A stretch of DNA of 64,000 nt from Tetzosporium hominis (GCF_002265435.1 NZ_NOKQ01000289.1:1-64000), one strand, 5' to 3'; positions 8,148 through 17,764 are shown, counted from the stretch's first letter. Program-made: numbers and translations. The notes: generated by a model from the sequence alone, not told the origin.

Positions 8148-8205
8148 GTGACAATGCTATTATCGCAATTGTCACCAAGTTTTCAGCAATTCAGTAGCGC
8201 GCTAC
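8148..8205. promoter_or_regulatory. Inverted repeat and 12-bp palindrome upstream of radC
   Basis: GTGACAAT (8148-8155) and ATTGTCAC (8168-8175) form a perfect inverted repeat with a 12-base spacer. GTAGCGCGCTAC (8194-8205) is a perfect 12-bp palindrome 25 bases before the radC start. No T tract follows either. They could be an operator, or a weak hairpin ending upstream transcripts. I see no convincing -35/-10 pair for radC. Confidence 0.4.
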
Positions 8206-8229
8206 ACTTGATGTCAAAGGGGGAAACCA

Positions 8230-8931
8230 ATGACCAAACTATTAGCAGACTCATTTGAAATGATTCGAGATGTGCATCACGAAGATCGCCCGCGCGAGCG
8301 ACTCATCCAGCAAGGGGCTCAGAGCCTCTCCAACCAAGAACTCCTCGCCATTTTACTTCGCACCGGAACAAGAGACCATTCTGTATTATCCGTGTCGAAC
8401 GAGATACTCAAATACTTCGAACGCATCCATTATTTGAAGAACGCCACAATTGAAGAACTGAAACAGATCAAAGGAGTGGGAACCGTTAAAGCTGTACAAT
8501 TACTTGCTGCCGTGGAATTTGGAAGACGCCTTGCGACTCAAGACGTCCAGGACAAAGTAACTGTCCGGTCTCCAAAAGACGCAGCCGATTACATCAAACA
8601 CGATCTGCATCACTTGATGCAAGAACATTTCATCATTTTATTTTTAAATGTAAAAAATCAAATCATTCATAAACAGACCATATTTATTGGAGGGCTCAGT
8701 GCATCGATTGTCCATCCTCGGGAAGTGTTTCGTGAAGCTATTAAAAAGTCGTGTGCGTCGATCATTGCTGTGCACAATCACCCAAGTGGAAATCCGACAC
8801 CTAGTCCAGAAGACATCGCTGTGACCAAACGCCTACGAGATGCCGGTCAGATTATGGGTATCGAGTTGCTAGATCATCTCATTATCGGGGACCATCAGTT
8901 CATCAGTTTGAAAGAAAAGGGGTACATGTGA
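8230..8931 (+). CDS. radC: RadC family JAB/MPN domain protein
   Basis: RadC-family protein of uncertain cellular function, historically linked to DNA repair. The 233-residue product has an N-terminal UPF0758 helix-hairpin-helix part (QGAQSLSNQELLAILLRTGT; IKGVGTVKAVQLLAAVEFG). The C-terminal JAMM/MPN+ metalloprotease-like fold has the zinc motif SIIAVHNHPSGNPTPSPED (His, His, Asp ligands). Length is normal. The ribosome-binding site AAAGGGGG precedes ATG 8230. It lies upstream of mreB as in other Bacillales, with about 80 bases between them. Confidence 0.93.
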   Translation: MTKLLADSFEMIRDVHHEDRPRERLIQQGAQSLSNQELLAILLRTGTRDHSVLSVSNEILKYFERIHYLKNATIEELKQIKGVGTVKAVQLLAAVEFGRRLATQDVQDKVTVRSPKDAADYIKHDLHHLMQEHFIILFLNVKNQIIHKQTIFIGGLSASIVHPREVFREAIKKSCASIIAVHNHPSGNPTPSPEDIAVTKRLRDAGQIMGIELLDHLIIGDHQFISLKEKGYM

Positions 8932-8957
8932 GACTGTATTATTTTTCTTCTATCGTC

Positions 8958-8963
8958 TATAAT
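8958..8963 (+). promoter_or_regulatory. Candidate -10 box for mreBCD-minCD
   Basis: TATAAT at 8958-8963 is a perfect sigma-A -10 hexamer 50 bases before mreB. The expected -35 position (8935-8940, TGTATT) matches poorly, so an activator or a weak -35 is likely if the promoter is real. Confidence 0.45.
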
Positions 8964-9013
8964 GAACTTTATGACGTCACTTGGGGTGACAGCGATAGAA
9001 AGGAAGTTGGAAC

Positions 9014-10033
9014 GTGTTTGGATTTGGAGCAAAAGATATAGGAATTGATTTAGGAACCGCTAATACACTTGTATTTATGAAGGGGAAAGGTATCGTCTTG
9101 CGTGAGCCTTCCGTTGTAGCTAAAAATACGCAAACAAATGAAATCGTAGCTGTCGGGAACGACGCTCGTAATATGATTGGCCGTACACCGGGGTCTATCG
9201 TCGCAATTCGTCCGATGAAAGATGGAGTTATTGCAGACTATGACACTACTTGGAAAATGATTGAATACTATATGAAAAACGGTTTGAAAGCGGCAGGTAG
9301 CTCATGGAGTAAACCTAATGTCATGATCTGTGTACCTTATGGTATTACATCTGTTGAACAACGTGCTGTTATCGATGCAGCGAAGCAAGCAGGTGCTCGT
9401 GATGCTGTAACGATTGAAGAACCATTTGCAGCAGCAATTGGAGCAAGTTTACCAGTTTGGGAACCAACGGGCTCTATGGTCGTTGATATTGGTGGAGGAA
9501 CTACAGAAGTTGCCGTAATCTCACTTGGTGGTATCGTGACAAGTGAATCGGTTCGAGTTGCAGGGGATGCGATGGATTCAGCTATCACTAGCTACATCCG
9601 CAAAACTTACAACCTGACAATCGGTGAACGTACAGCAGAAGCTATCAAAATGGAAATCGGTTCTGCATTAGTCATTGGTGAAGAAGACAAGATGGAGATT
9701 CGTGGACGTGACCTCGTAACAGGTCTACCCAAAACGATTGAAATCTCTTCTAAAGAAATCGCTGATGCACTTCGCGAGTCGATTTCAACGATAATTGATG
9801 GCGTGAAGCGTACACTTGAAAAAACGCCTCCAGAATTGTCTGCGGACATCATGGAACGTGGCATTATGTTGACAGGCGGTGGCGCGTTACTGAAAAACTT
9901 AGATAAAGTAATCAGTGACGAAACGAACATGCCGGTCTTTATTGCAGAAGAACCACTAGATTGTGTTGCTGTCGGAACAGGTATGGCACTCGATCACATG
10001 AATGAAATTCGCAAACAACAACCACGCCGATAA
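9014..10033 (+). CDS. mreB: Rod shape-determining actin homologue MreB
   Basis: Bacterial actin that forms membrane-bound filaments and directs the elongation-phase peptidoglycan machinery. The 339-residue product shows the actin-fold motifs: phosphate-1 ([14 protein letters not shown]), phosphate-2 ([19 protein letters not shown]), the adenosine motif ([14 protein letters not shown]), and the N-terminal [10 protein letters not shown] typical of the membrane-binding end. Start codon GTG 9014 follows AAAGGAAG. It is first in the mreB-mreC-mreD-minC-minD order conserved in rod-shaped Bacillales, which argues that this organism is a rod. Confidence 0.97.
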   Translation: MFGFGAKDIGIDLGTANTLVFMKGKGIVLREPSVVAKNTQTNEIVAVGNDARNMIGRTPGSIVAIRPMKDGVIADYDTTWKMIEYYMKNGLKAAGSSWSKPNVMICVPYGITSVEQRAVIDAAKQAGARDAVTIEEPFAAAIGASLPVWEPTGSMVVDIGGGTTEVAVISLGGIVTSESVRVAGDAMDSAITSYIRKTYNLTIGERTAEAIKMEIGSALVIGEEDKMEIRGRDLVTGLPKTIEISSKEIADALRESISTIIDGVKRTLEKTPPELSADIMERGIMLTGGGALLKNLDKVISDETNMPVFIAEEPLDCVAVGTGMALDHMNEIRKQQPRR

Positions 10034-10045
10034 GGAGACGTTGAC

Positions 10046-10945
10046 ATGCCATCATTATTTTCTGCGAAACGCTTAATTGTACTATTGGTGGGCATGATCG
10101 TTCTTGTTGTGTTAATCAGTTTTACGCTCCGCGGTCGCGACAATGCGAATCCTGCGGAGTCATTGATAAAGGATGTCGTTGGTTTTGGTCAATCTCTGGT
10201 TGCCAAACCAACGCATTTTGTCGTTGAACGTTATAAAAATGTCGAAGATTTTCTCCATACATATGAAGAAAATGAGCGTTTGAAGGCACGCATCCAAGAC
10301 TACGCTGCTGTACAAGCCGAAGTTCAACAGCTCCAGCAAGAAAACGCAGAGCTGAAAGAATTGGCGGAAGTTCAGGAGGACTTGAGCGATTATGAGCCGA
10401 TTCGTGCTACTGTCATTGCGCGAAACCCAGAACAATGGGATGAAAAGATTATTTTAGACCGTGGAAAATTACACGGTGTATCCGCCAACATGGCTGTCAT
10501 GACTGCTCAGGGATTGATCGGAAAAGTAACTCTAGTTACAAACCGAACAGCGACTGTTGAGCTAGTTACGACACAAAATCCGAACAACCGTATTTCTGCA
10601 TTCGTCGCAGAAGACGAAACGATTTTCGGTTTGATCGAAGGCTATGATGAAGAGCGTCGTGAGTTGATTTTACGCCGACTGGATACTAATGCAAAGATTG
10701 AAAAAGGGCAAAAGATCACGACATCTGGCCTTGGAGGCATCTTCCCGAAAGGCATTTATATCGGTGAAGTGACTGAAGTGACTTCTGATGACCATGGTCT
10801 AACAAAACTTGCTTATGTAAAACCGGCTGATGATTTTCTGACTCTTAACCAAGTGATGATTGCAGCACGCACTGTGCCAATGGTATCTGGTGAGGACGGG
10901 ACAGCTGAAGGAGAAGAAGCTGCGGAAGGAGAGGACAGTGAATGA
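10046..10945 (+). CDS. mreC: Rod shape-determining protein MreC
   Basis: Bitopic membrane protein that links MreB to extracellular peptidoglycan synthases. One N-terminal membrane helix (LIVLLVGMIVLVVLISFTL, about residues 9-28) is followed by a coiled coil (about 65-110, rich in heptads such as VQQLQQENAELKEL) and the double beta-barrel domain (IARNPEQWDEKIILDRG; VTTSGLGGIFPKGI-type motif seen as ITTSGLGGIFPKGIYIG). The C-terminus is an acidic tail, GEDGTAEGEEAAEGED. Starts 12 bases after mreB; its stop overlaps mreD by four bases. Confidence 0.95.
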   Translation: MPSLFSAKRLIVLLVGMIVLVVLISFTLRGRDNANPAESLIKDVVGFGQSLVAKPTHFVVERYKNVEDFLHTYEENERLKARIQDYAAVQAEVQQLQQENAELKELAEVQEDLSDYEPIRATVIARNPEQWDEKIILDRGKLHGVSANMAVMTAQGLIGKVTLVTNRTATVELVTTQNPNNRISAFVAEDETIFGLIEGYDEERRELILRRLDTNAKIEKGQKITTSGLGGIFPKGIYIGEVTEVTSDDHGLTKLAYVKPADDFLTLNQVMIAARTVPMVSGEDGTAEGEEAAEGEDSE

Positions 10946-11466
10946 TTCGAGTTCTTGTCATCTTCGTCGCGGTTTTTCTCTTTTATATGGAGCCTGTCTT
11001 TGGACTCCTTTCGCCCGTCAGTATAGGGCAACAGTTCTATATTTTAGTTCCGCGTTTTTTACTAATCTACTTGGTATTCGTGGCGATTTACTACAATCGC
11101 AAGCGGGCCATCCTGTTCGGTGTGATTTTTGGTCTCTTGTATGATGTGTTTTTCATTGATATTATTGGACTGTATACCTTTATTTATCCGATCCTGATTT
11201 TTATCAGTGTGTGGGTGATGCGCTACATTCATTTGAATGTCTTGACACTCTCCCTGCTGATTTTATTGTTACTAGCAGGATTGGAATCGTTGTTGTTCGT
11301 GTTCCACACAATTATTGGCACGACAACATTAGTCTTTGATGAGTTTTTACAGCTACGTCTGATTCCAACTATGATTGCAAACTTCGTGTTTGTGGCTGTC
11401 ATGGGCTGGTTCTTTAAGTGGCTACTCGTCCAGCGGTACGAACAAAAATATCACGTAAACACATGA
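10942..11466 (+). CDS. mreD: Rod shape-determining membrane protein MreD
   Basis: Small polytopic partner of MreC. The 174-residue product is almost entirely hydrophobic with five or six membrane segments (for example VLVIFVAVFLFYMEPVF and LSLLILLLLAGLESLLF), matching the topology and usual length of MreD. The start ATG 10942 overlaps the mreC stop by four bases, so the two are translationally coupled. Sequence conservation is low in this family, so the assignment rests on topology and operon position. Confidence 0.92.
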   Translation: MIRVLVIFVAVFLFYMEPVFGLLSPVSIGQQFYILVPRFLLIYLVFVAIYYNRKRAILFGVIFGLLYDVFFIDIIGLYTFIYPILIFISVWVMRYIHLNVLTLSLLILLLLAGLESLLFVFHTIIGTTTLVFDEFLQLRLIPTMIANFVFVAVMGWFFKWLLVQRYEQKYHVNT

Positions 11467-11483
11467 TAGATGGGGTGAAGTGT

Positions 11484-12155
11484 TTGTCGAAACAACAAGG
11501 AATCACCATCCGAGGCACAAAAGATGGGCTCGTCATGCGCTTCGATGACCAAATGGGCTATCAGGAGCTACTTGACGAACTGAAAGCAAAACTCAGTGAA
11601 GAAGCATTCGATGGCCAAGCCGAGATGACCGTCCAACTAGGCCACCGGTATTTAACAAATGAACAGAAAAAAGATGTAATCCAACTGATTGAGAAAAATC
11701 AGAAGATCCGCATCACTAAAGTACAAAGTGAAGTCATGACCGTCGAGGAATGCAACCAGCGCTTAGTTGAAAAGCAGTCTGAGACCTATGTCGGCATTGT
11801 TCGTTCCGGTCAAATCGTTCGAGCACAAGGCGATCTGGTCGTGATTGGAGACATCAACCCGAATGGACGCGTCATAGCAGGTGGTAACATCTACGTTTTA
11901 GGCCGTCTCAAAGGCATTGCTCATGCAGGTGCTAACGGGAACCGTAGCGCTGTGATAGCAGCGAGTTGGTTAGAAGCGACACATCTTCAAATTGACGATG
12001 TCCTTGAGACGATGACTGACGAACTTACCGTACTATCCGAACACCCTGAAATGGAATGCGCGTATTTACATACAACAGGGAAGTTGGTCATTGACCGACT
12101 CCAAGAATTAAGACGGATTCGTCCGGACATCTCGACGTTTAAAGGAGGAAGCTAA
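11484..12155 (+). CDS. minC: Septum site-determining protein MinC
   Basis: FtsZ polymerisation inhibitor that, with MinD, blocks division at the poles. The 223-residue product has an N-terminal FtsZ-binding domain (about 1-100) and a C-terminal beta-helix dimer and MinD-binding domain with QIVRAQGDLVVIGDINPNG and VIAGGNIYVLGRLKG. Start TTG 11484 is chosen because GGGGTGA lies 5 bases upstream and it gives the standard length; the frame stays open into the mreD end. It lies 17 bases after mreD and one base before minD. Confidence 0.94.
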   Translation: MSKQQGITIRGTKDGLVMRFDDQMGYQELLDELKAKLSEEAFDGQAEMTVQLGHRYLTNEQKKDVIQLIEKNQKIRITKVQSEVMTVEECNQRLVEKQSETYVGIVRSGQIVRAQGDLVVIGDINPNGRVIAGGNIYVLGRLKGIAHAGANGNRSAVIAASWLEATHLQIDDVLETMTDELTVLSEHPEMECAYLHTTGKLVIDRLQELRRIRPDISTFKGGS

Positions 12156-12156
12156 T

Positions 12157-12957
12157 GTGGGACAAGCAATCGTAATTACTTCAGGTAAAGGGGGTGTGGG
12201 CAAGACGACGTCCACAGCCAACCTGGGAACTGCATTGGCTTTACAAGGCAAAAAAGTTTGTCTCGTGGATACTGACATCGGTCTCCGCAATTTAGATGTA
12301 GTCCTCGGACTTGAAAACCGCATCATCTATGATTTAGTAGACGTAGTGGAAGGGCGTTGCAAAGTGCATCAAGCCCTTGTGAAAGACAAGCGCTTTGATG
12401 ACAAATTGTTCCTGTTGCCGGCTGCTCAGACTGCTGATAAGCACGCGGTGTCACCGGAACAAATGAAAGAATTGATCTCAGAACTCAAGCAAGACTATGA
12501 TTATATTTTGATCGACTGTCCTGCTGGTATCGAGCAAGGGTACAAAAACGCTGTTGCAGGTGCTGATCAAGCTATCGTCGTGACGACTCCAGAGATTTCT
12601 GCAGTACGTGACGCGGACCGGATTATCGGACTACTTGAGCAAGAACCGAATCTGGAGCCACCAAAGTTGATCATCAACCGAATCCGTCAGCATTTGATGG
12701 ATAAAGGCGAAGCACTCGATGTGAACGAAATCACGACCCACCTCTCAATCGACCTTCTGGGTATCGTGGCAGATGACGAGCGTGTTATCAGTTCTTCTAA
12801 CAAAGGAGAGCCGATTGTGATGGATCCGACGACGAAGGCAGCTCAAGGTTACCGCAATATCGCACGTCGTATCTTAGGTGAATCCGTGCCGCTGATGTCG
12901 ATGACCGATTCTAAAGGCGGCGTCTTCTCAAAATTGAAATCGATTTTTACGAAATAA
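12157..12957 (+). CDS. minD: Septum site-determining ATPase MinD
   Basis: Membrane-bound ParA-type ATPase that recruits MinC to the poles. The deviant Walker A motif GKGGVGKTTSTAN is at residues 10-22; switch regions DTDIGLRNLDVVLG and DYILIDCPAGIEQG follow. The C-terminus (GGVFSKLKSIFTK) is the amphipathic membrane-targeting helix. Length 266 is normal. Start GTG 12157 follows AAAGGAGGAAGC. It ends the mre-min operon; in B. subtilis the next genes are spoIVFA and spoIVFB, of which only a spoIVFB fragment is left here. Confidence 0.97.
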   Translation: MGQAIVITSGKGGVGKTTSTANLGTALALQGKKVCLVDTDIGLRNLDVVLGLENRIIYDLVDVVEGRCKVHQALVKDKRFDDKLFLLPAAQTADKHAVSPEQMKELISELKQDYDYILIDCPAGIEQGYKNAVAGADQAIVVTTPEISAVRDADRIIGLLEQEPNLEPPKLIINRIRQHLMDKGEALDVNEITTHLSIDLLGIVADDERVISSSNKGEPIVMDPTTKAAQGYRNIARRILGESVPLMSMTDSKGGVFSKLKSIFTK

Positions 12958-12963
12958 TTAGGA

Positions 12964-12997
12964 ATGCCAGGAGCTAGTAAGCTCTTGGCATTTTTTT
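12964..12997 (+). terminator. Terminator of the mreBCD-minCD operon
   Basis: ATGCCAGGAGCT (12964-12975) pairs with AGCTCTTGGCAT (12980-12991) around an AGTA loop, followed by a run of seven T. Confidence 0.93.
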
Positions 12998-13081
12998 GTG
13001 GAGTTTAGTGGGTTTTGAGATGACCCCAGGGGTTATTTCGTTAAAGAGTTAACTTGGATTATGCGAATAAGCTTTTTTGGA

Positions 13082-13114
13082 GGTGGCACGATTCGGTCCT
13101 ATGGTGGCACGATT
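13082..13114. repeat. Two copies of a 12-bp motif, 21 bp apart
   Basis: GGTGGCACGATT occurs at 13082-13093 and 13103-13114. It lies where spoIVFA would be expected between minD and spoIVFB. The 21-bp offset matches the period of the arrays at 17820-17908 and 23208-23277, although the sequence differs. The rest of 13000-13147 shows no recognisable gene. Confidence 0.6.
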
Positions 13115-13147
13115 TGGCTTAGGCTTCAGATTCTACAGATCCAGTGA

Positions 13148-13378
13148 TGGATTCTCCTTGTGAACTTGCTTCCTATCCCGCCACATGACGGAGGATACAT
13201 GGTGCACATCTTATTTGCAAAAACACCTTTCCAACCAATCGCGAATGGTCTTTCGTACACAGCATTACTAGGGGCATCGTTATTCGCTGCTAACCAGTTT
13301 TTCGTAGAAGCAAATGTGTTCCCGATGGTTGTTGTAGCGGTGCTTCTCTATGAAAATTATCTCCGTATAAAGTCTTGA
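13148..13378 (+). pseudogene. spoIVFB remnant (site-2 protease, C-terminal half of membrane domain)
   Basis: In SpoIVFB, the intramembrane metalloprotease that activates pro-sigma-K, the second metal-binding motif lies in LFVNLLPIWPLDGG. Here the frame after a stop at 13145-13147 reads WILLVNLLPIPPHDGG, then LFAKTPFQPIANG and a membrane-like segment ending [10 protein letters not shown], parallel to the known protein. The N-terminal half with HExxH and the C-terminal CBS domain are both gone, so no protease can be made. Position between minD and rplU is the exact syntenic slot of spoIVFB. An internal GTG at 13160 could start a 72-residue peptide but has no good ribosome-binding site. Confidence 0.85.
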
Positions 13379-13404
13379 CGTTCGAGTCTCGTTTATGGTA
13401 TTCT
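13375..13404 (+). promoter_or_regulatory. Sigma-A promoter of the rplU-prp-rpmA operon
   Basis: TTGACG (13375-13380) and TATTCT (13399-13404) with an 18-base spacer. The -35 box overlaps the end of the spoIVFB remnant, and the L21 leader begins just downstream. Confidence 0.75.
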
Positions 13405-13409
13405 ATTTG

Positions 13410-13515
13410 ATGTTAGTCTTTGTAGCACCTGTGGCTGCAACCGCACTGAGAAGGTTCAAGTATTCCATTTGGAATCACCTGATGGCAGGCGAGTCTAAGT
13501 ATATGAGGAGGTGCA
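13410..13515 (+). ncRNA. Ribosomal protein L21 leader
   Basis: The 5' untranslated region of rplU in Bacillales carries a conserved structured leader (Rfam family L21_leader) thought to mediate feedback regulation. Here a roughly 100-base segment between promoter and rplU has the paired elements CTTTGTAGCACCTGTGGCTG and CCTGATGGCAGGCGAGTCTAAG-like sequence in the expected place, ending at the ribosome-binding site GAGGAGGTG. Identification is by position and by recollection of the motif; a covariance-model search would settle it. Confidence 0.75.
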
Positions 13516-13520
13516 GGAAT

Positions 13521-13829
13521 ATGTACGCAATTATTGAAACTGGTGGTAAACAAATCAAAGTAGAGGCTGGTCAAGAAATCTACATCGAGAAATTGAATGT
13601 AGAAGCTGATGAGACTGTAACATTTGATAAAGTTTTATTCGTTGGTGGTGACGATGTTAAAGTTGGAGCTCCATTCGTGGATGGCGCAACTGTAACAGCG
13701 AAAGCCGTGAAGAATGGTAAAGCTAAGAAAATTACTGTCTTCAAATACAAAGCGAAGAAAAACTACCGTAAAAAGCAAGGTCACCGTCAACCGTACACGA
13801 AATTAGTTGTTGACGCAATCAACCTATAA
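13521..13829 (+). CDS. rplU: 50S ribosomal protein L21
   Basis: Structural protein of the large subunit binding 23S rRNA. The 102-residue product begins [18 protein letters not shown], has [19 protein letters not shown], and ends [14 protein letters not shown], all diagnostic of bL21. ATG 13521 is preceded by GAGGAGGTG; the frame is open upstream through the leader but that part is not protein-like. First gene of the rplU-prp-rpmA operon. Confidence 0.98.
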   Translation: MYAIIETGGKQIKVEAGQEIYIEKLNVEADETVTFDKVLFVGGDDVKVGAPFVDGATVTAKAVKNGKAKKITVFKYKAKKNYRKKQGHRQPYTKLVVDAINL

Positions 13830-13831
13830 TC

Positions 13832-14471
<640 letters not shown>

Positions 14472-14482
14472 GCTTATCGGTT

Positions 14483-14509
14483 AAAAGGACTGCACTTGCA
14501 GTCCTTTTT
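14483..14509 (+). terminator. Terminator after rpmA
   Basis: AAAAGGACTGCA (14483-14494) pairs with TGCAGTCCTTTT around a two-base apex, and the T run continues to about 14513. Confidence 0.92.
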
Positions 14510-14593
14510 CTTTTGAACACTGTACGCATACAGTGGAATTATTCCACCTCACAAGGGTATAATAAAGACACATTCGCTGTGGAGTTGAGAGAG

Positions 14594-15124
14594 ATGAGAG
14601 ACACCATTGAAATCAATGATCTATTGCGCACTATCAATCATGATGCGCTGAATCGGCTGCAGGTGATGCAGATGAATCTAGATCTAGGTCGCACGGATGA
14701 AGTGCGTCGTCTGATAGAAGAATACTCGTTGCGTTGCCAACATTTTTTTAGGCTCAACAATGTAGGATTCAAGAAGACTAACAACTGGTTGGAAACGATT
14801 CATATGCATCATCCGGAGCTGAAAGCCACGTATGAAGTGGTCGGGAACCGCAAAGCAACGGTAGAACAAGATGAGGAAATGGTCATGATGTTTCAAGCGT
14901 TCACCGCTCAGATGAAAGAGCGGTTTATCGGGTACCATGATCAATTGATGCACGTAGTGTTTTCTATGGACAACCCACTTCATATTTCCATTCAATTGGT
15001 CGGCAATTGGTCGGATTTGAAAGTAATCTCTTGTGGGCAGGATACCGAATTTACAACAGAAGTACAAGAATATACAAAAACCTCTCTGAAGCTAGAAGTA
15101 GTGGAGCGAAGAGAACAGGAGTGA
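14594..15124 (+). CDS. spo0B: Spo0B-like phosphotransferase
   Basis: Spo0B passes phosphate from Spo0F to Spo0A in the sporulation phosphorelay. The 176-residue product keeps the phospho-acceptor histidine (His16) in [18 protein letters not shown], in the place of the RHDWMNKLQ motif of B. subtilis, and a C-terminal ATPase-like part without ATP-binding boxes. It sits between rpmA and obg, the conserved slot. I start at ATG 14594 (GAGTTGAGAGAG upstream); TATAAT at 14558-14563 is a plausible -10. The gene is intact although nearby sporulation genes are decayed, so it may have another role or be an early stage of loss. Confidence 0.85.
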   Translation: MRDTIEINDLLRTINHDALNRLQVMQMNLDLGRTDEVRRLIEEYSLRCQHFFRLNNVGFKKTNNWLETIHMHHPELKATYEVVGNRKATVEQDEEMVMMFQAFTAQMKERFIGYHDQLMHVVFSMDNPLHISIQLVGNWSDLKVISCGQDTEFTTEVQEYTKTSLKLEVVERREQE

Positions 15125-15128
15125 GAAC

Positions 15129-16418
15129 ATGTTTGTCGATCACGTTAAGATTTACTTAAAAGGCGGTGACGGCGGAGATGGCATGGTAGCCTTCCGTCGT
15201 GAAAAGTATGTACCAAATGGAGGACCAGCTGGTGGAGACGGCGGACGCGGCGGGAACGTCGTATTTGAAGTAGACGAAGGTCTTCGTACGCTGATGGATT
15301 TCCGTTTCAAGCGTCACTTTAAGGCGGACCGTGGAGAACACGGAGCGACTAAAGGCATGCACGGTCGTGGAGCACAAGACATGGTTGTCAAAGTTCCACC
15401 AGGTACCGTCGTTATCAATGAAGAAACGGGAGACATCCTTGCAGATCTAGTTGAGCACGGCCAACAAAAAACTATCGCTAAAGGTGGGCGTGGAGGACGC
15501 GGGAACATCCGTTTCGCAACACCACAAAACCCAGCGCCTGAGCTTTCTGAAAAAGGAGAGCCAGGTCAAGAGTTGAACATTATTTTAGAACTGAAAGTAT
15601 TAGCAGACGTCGGTTTAGTCGGATTTCCAAGCGTTGGGAAATCTACATTATTATCTGTAGTGTCTTCAGCGAAGCCGAAGATCGGAGCGTACCACTTCAC
15701 AACAATCGTACCAAACCTAGGAATGGTCGATATGGAAGACAACCGCAGCTTTGTTATGGCGGATCTACCAGGACTTATTGAAGGCGCTTCTGAAGGTGTT
15801 GGTCTTGGTCACCAGTTCTTGAAGCACATCGAGCGTACTCGAGCAATCGTACACGTCATTGATATGTCAGGAATGGAAGGGCGCGACCCATACGAGGATT
15901 ACGTCACAATCAACGATGAGTTGAAGAACTACAATCTTCGTCTGACAGAACGCCAGCAAATCATTGTAGCGAACAAGATGGATATGCCGGATGCTGAAGA
16001 AAACTTAAAAGCATTTAAAGAGAAAGTCGGAGATGATGTAGAAATCTTCCCAATCTCAGCAGTCTCTCGTCAAGGCTTGCAGCCACTACTATACGCAATT
16101 GCGAAAGTTCTTGAGACGGCTCCAGAATATCCACTTCATGAAGTAGTTGAAGAAGCATCGGATAAATCCGTTCTTTACAAACACGAAGCGTCTAAAGATG
16201 CCTTCGTAATCACTCGTGATGATGATGGAGCATTTGTGTTGTCTGGCGGCACGGTAGAGCGCGTCTTCAAGATGACGGACTTCTCACGTGAAGAATCGAT
16301 TCGTCGATTTGCACGTCAGCTTCGCGGAATGGGAATCGATGATGCCCTTCGCGAGCGCGGTGCGAAAGATGGCGACACAGTGCGTCTTCTAGAATTTGAA
16401 TTTGAATTTATTGAGTAG
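15129..16418 (+). CDS. obg: GTPase Obg (CgtA), ribosome assembly and stress
   Basis: Essential GTPase acting in 50S assembly and in stress and starvation responses. Domains are in order: the glycine-rich Obg fold ([21 protein letters not shown]..., about 1-158), the G domain with G1 [10 protein letters not shown]3 [12 protein letters not shown] and G4 NKMD (about 159-330), and the C-terminal OCT domain (about 345-429). Length 429 is normal. The gene begins 4 bases after spo0B, as in B. subtilis, where obg and spo0B form one operon. Confidence 0.97.
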   Translation: MFVDHVKIYLKGGDGGDGMVAFRREKYVPNGGPAGGDGGRGGNVVFEVDEGLRTLMDFRFKRHFKADRGEHGATKGMHGRGAQDMVVKVPPGTVVINEETGDILADLVEHGQQKTIAKGGRGGRGNIRFATPQNPAPELSEKGEPGQELNIILELKVLADVGLVGFPSVGKSTLLSVVSSAKPKIGAYHFTTIVPNLGMVDMEDNRSFVMADLPGLIEGASEGVGLGHQFLKHIERTRAIVHVIDMSGMEGRDPYEDYVTINDELKNYNLRLTERQQIIVANKMDMPDAEENLKAFKEKVGDDVEIFPISAVSRQGLQPLLYAIAKVLETAPEYPLHEVVEEASDKSVLYKHEASKDAFVITRDDDGAFVLSGGTVERVFKMTDFSREESIRRFARQLRGMGIDDALRERGAKDGDTVRLLEFEFEFIE

Positions 16419-16444
16419 TAGTCGGTAGGAAAGGCGGAGCGATC

Positions 16445-16900
16445 GTGAAGGATGTAACCAACCAGCATTTTTATTTAGTGCGTGAAGACGTACTGACAGA
16501 AGCAATGCAGAAGACGCTTGAAGCAAAGGCGCTTTTGCAAAATGGCAAGGTGAATTCAATTTGGGACGCTGTGAAGGAAGTCGATCTTTCTCGCAGTGCC
16601 TTCTATAAATACCGGGACGCCGTCTTTCCGTTCCACTCCATCGTGCAAGAACGCATCTTAACTGTGTTCTTGCAGTTGGAGGACCGTGAAGGAACACTTG
16701 CTCGTCTGTTGCAGCTCGTTGCGGAAAGTCAGTGCAATGTACTGACGATCCACCAGACGATTCCAATACAAGGACGTGCAAGTGTCACTTTATCATTAGA
16801 TGTCACGGCAATGAGTAAAGATATCAATGAATTTTTAACAGAAATGAAGCGTCTTGACTTCGTGGAGACTGCGGATGTCATCAGTTCGGGGGCTTTCTAA
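16445..16900 (+). CDS. pheB: ACT domain protein PheB
   Basis: Small ACT-domain protein always found before pheA in Bacillales; probably a regulator of phenylalanine biosynthesis, historically annotated as chorismate mutase. The 151-residue product has a helical N-terminal part ([34 protein letters not shown]) resembling a winged-helix segment and a C-terminal ACT domain ([23 protein letters not shown]). Start GTG 16445 follows GGAAAGGCGGAG. Its TAA shares one base with the pheA ATG. Confidence 0.9.
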   Translation: MKDVTNQHFYLVREDVLTEAMQKTLEAKALLQNGKVNSIWDAVKEVDLSRSAFYKYRDAVFPFHSIVQERILTVFLQLEDREGTLARLLQLVAESQCNVLTIHQTIPIQGRASVTLSLDVTAMSKDINEFLTEMKRLDFVETADVISSGAF

Positions 16901-17760
16901 TGACAAAGATTGCTTATCTCGGACCGGAAGCGTCGTTCACGCATTTAGCAGCTAAATCTTTATTTCCATCAGAGTCTTTAGTGCCGATGCGGACGATTCC
17001 TGAATGCATTGAAGCGGTGTCGCAAGTGAAGGTTGATGTAGCGGTAGTACCTGTAGAGAATGCTCTTGAAGGAACCGTGCCTCTAACGATTGATTACTTG
17101 TTTCACGAAGCAGACGTCTACATACAAGCTGAAGTGCTTGCGCCTATTGCCCAGCATTTAATGGTCCATCCGGATCATGTTGCCCACTGGGATCAAGTAG
17201 AGACGATCTACTCGCATCCACACGCGCTTGCACAGTGTCACAAATACTTATCGTACCGGTTGCCTCATGTGCCGATGGAGCAATATTCTTCCACCGCTGC
17301 AGCGGCAAAGCTTTGCGCTGAGAATCCTGATATGTCGATTGCTGCAATAGCGAACGAGACAGCTGCTCACGAATATGGACTCGTGATTGTGGAACGTGAT
17401 ATCCACGATTTTCATTTCAATCACACACGTTTTCTTGTACTCGGTTCAGAGAAAAATCAATTGACGTTCAAAGGACACCAGCCGCAGATCAAGACGACTT
17501 GGATGTTGAAATTGCCTCAAGATGACCGACCAGGTCTCCTGCACCAAGTACTGTCTGTATTTGCGTGGCGCCGATTGAACTTGAGCAAGATCGAGTCGCG
17601 CCCTTTGAAGACAGGTCTTGGCCATTATTTCTTTATCGTCGATATTCTGGAACAAGAAGACCATGTGATGATGCGAGGGGCAGAGGAGGAACTGACGTTT
17701 CTTGGCTGCACGGTGAAAAGTTTAGGCTCGTATACGACGTATGAAACGGAAAGCGATTGA
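16900..17760 (+). CDS. pheA: Prephenate dehydratase
   Basis: Converts prephenate to phenylpyruvate, the committed step to phenylalanine. The 286-residue product begins KIAYLGPEASFTHLAA, has VPVENALEGTVPLT (a conserved substrate-site motif), SIAAIANETAA and HNHTRFLVLG-type sequence (HFNHTRFLVLG), followed by a C-terminal ACT domain that senses phenylalanine (DRPGLLHQVLSVFAWRRLNLSKIESRP, split over residues about 208-236). No chorismate mutase domain is fused. Overlaps pheB by one base. Confidence 0.96.
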   Translation: MTKIAYLGPEASFTHLAAKSLFPSESLVPMRTIPECIEAVSQVKVDVAVVPVENALEGTVPLTIDYLFHEADVYIQAEVLAPIAQHLMVHPDHVAHWDQVETIYSHPHALAQCHKYLSYRLPHVPMEQYSSTAAAAKLCAENPDMSIAAIANETAAHEYGLVIVERDIHDFHFNHTRFLVLGSEKNQLTFKGHQPQIKTTWMLKLPQDDRPGLLHQVLSVFAWRRLNLSKIESRPLKTGLGHYFFIVDILEQEDHVMMRGAEEELTFLGCTVKSLGSYTTYETESD

Positions 17761-17764
17761 GTTG

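Noticed and set aside
16445-16900. Annotation of PheB as an active chorismate mutase
   Set aside because: I see only a helical part plus an ACT domain and none of the chorismate mutase active-site residues I would expect, so I kept the ACT-domain description.
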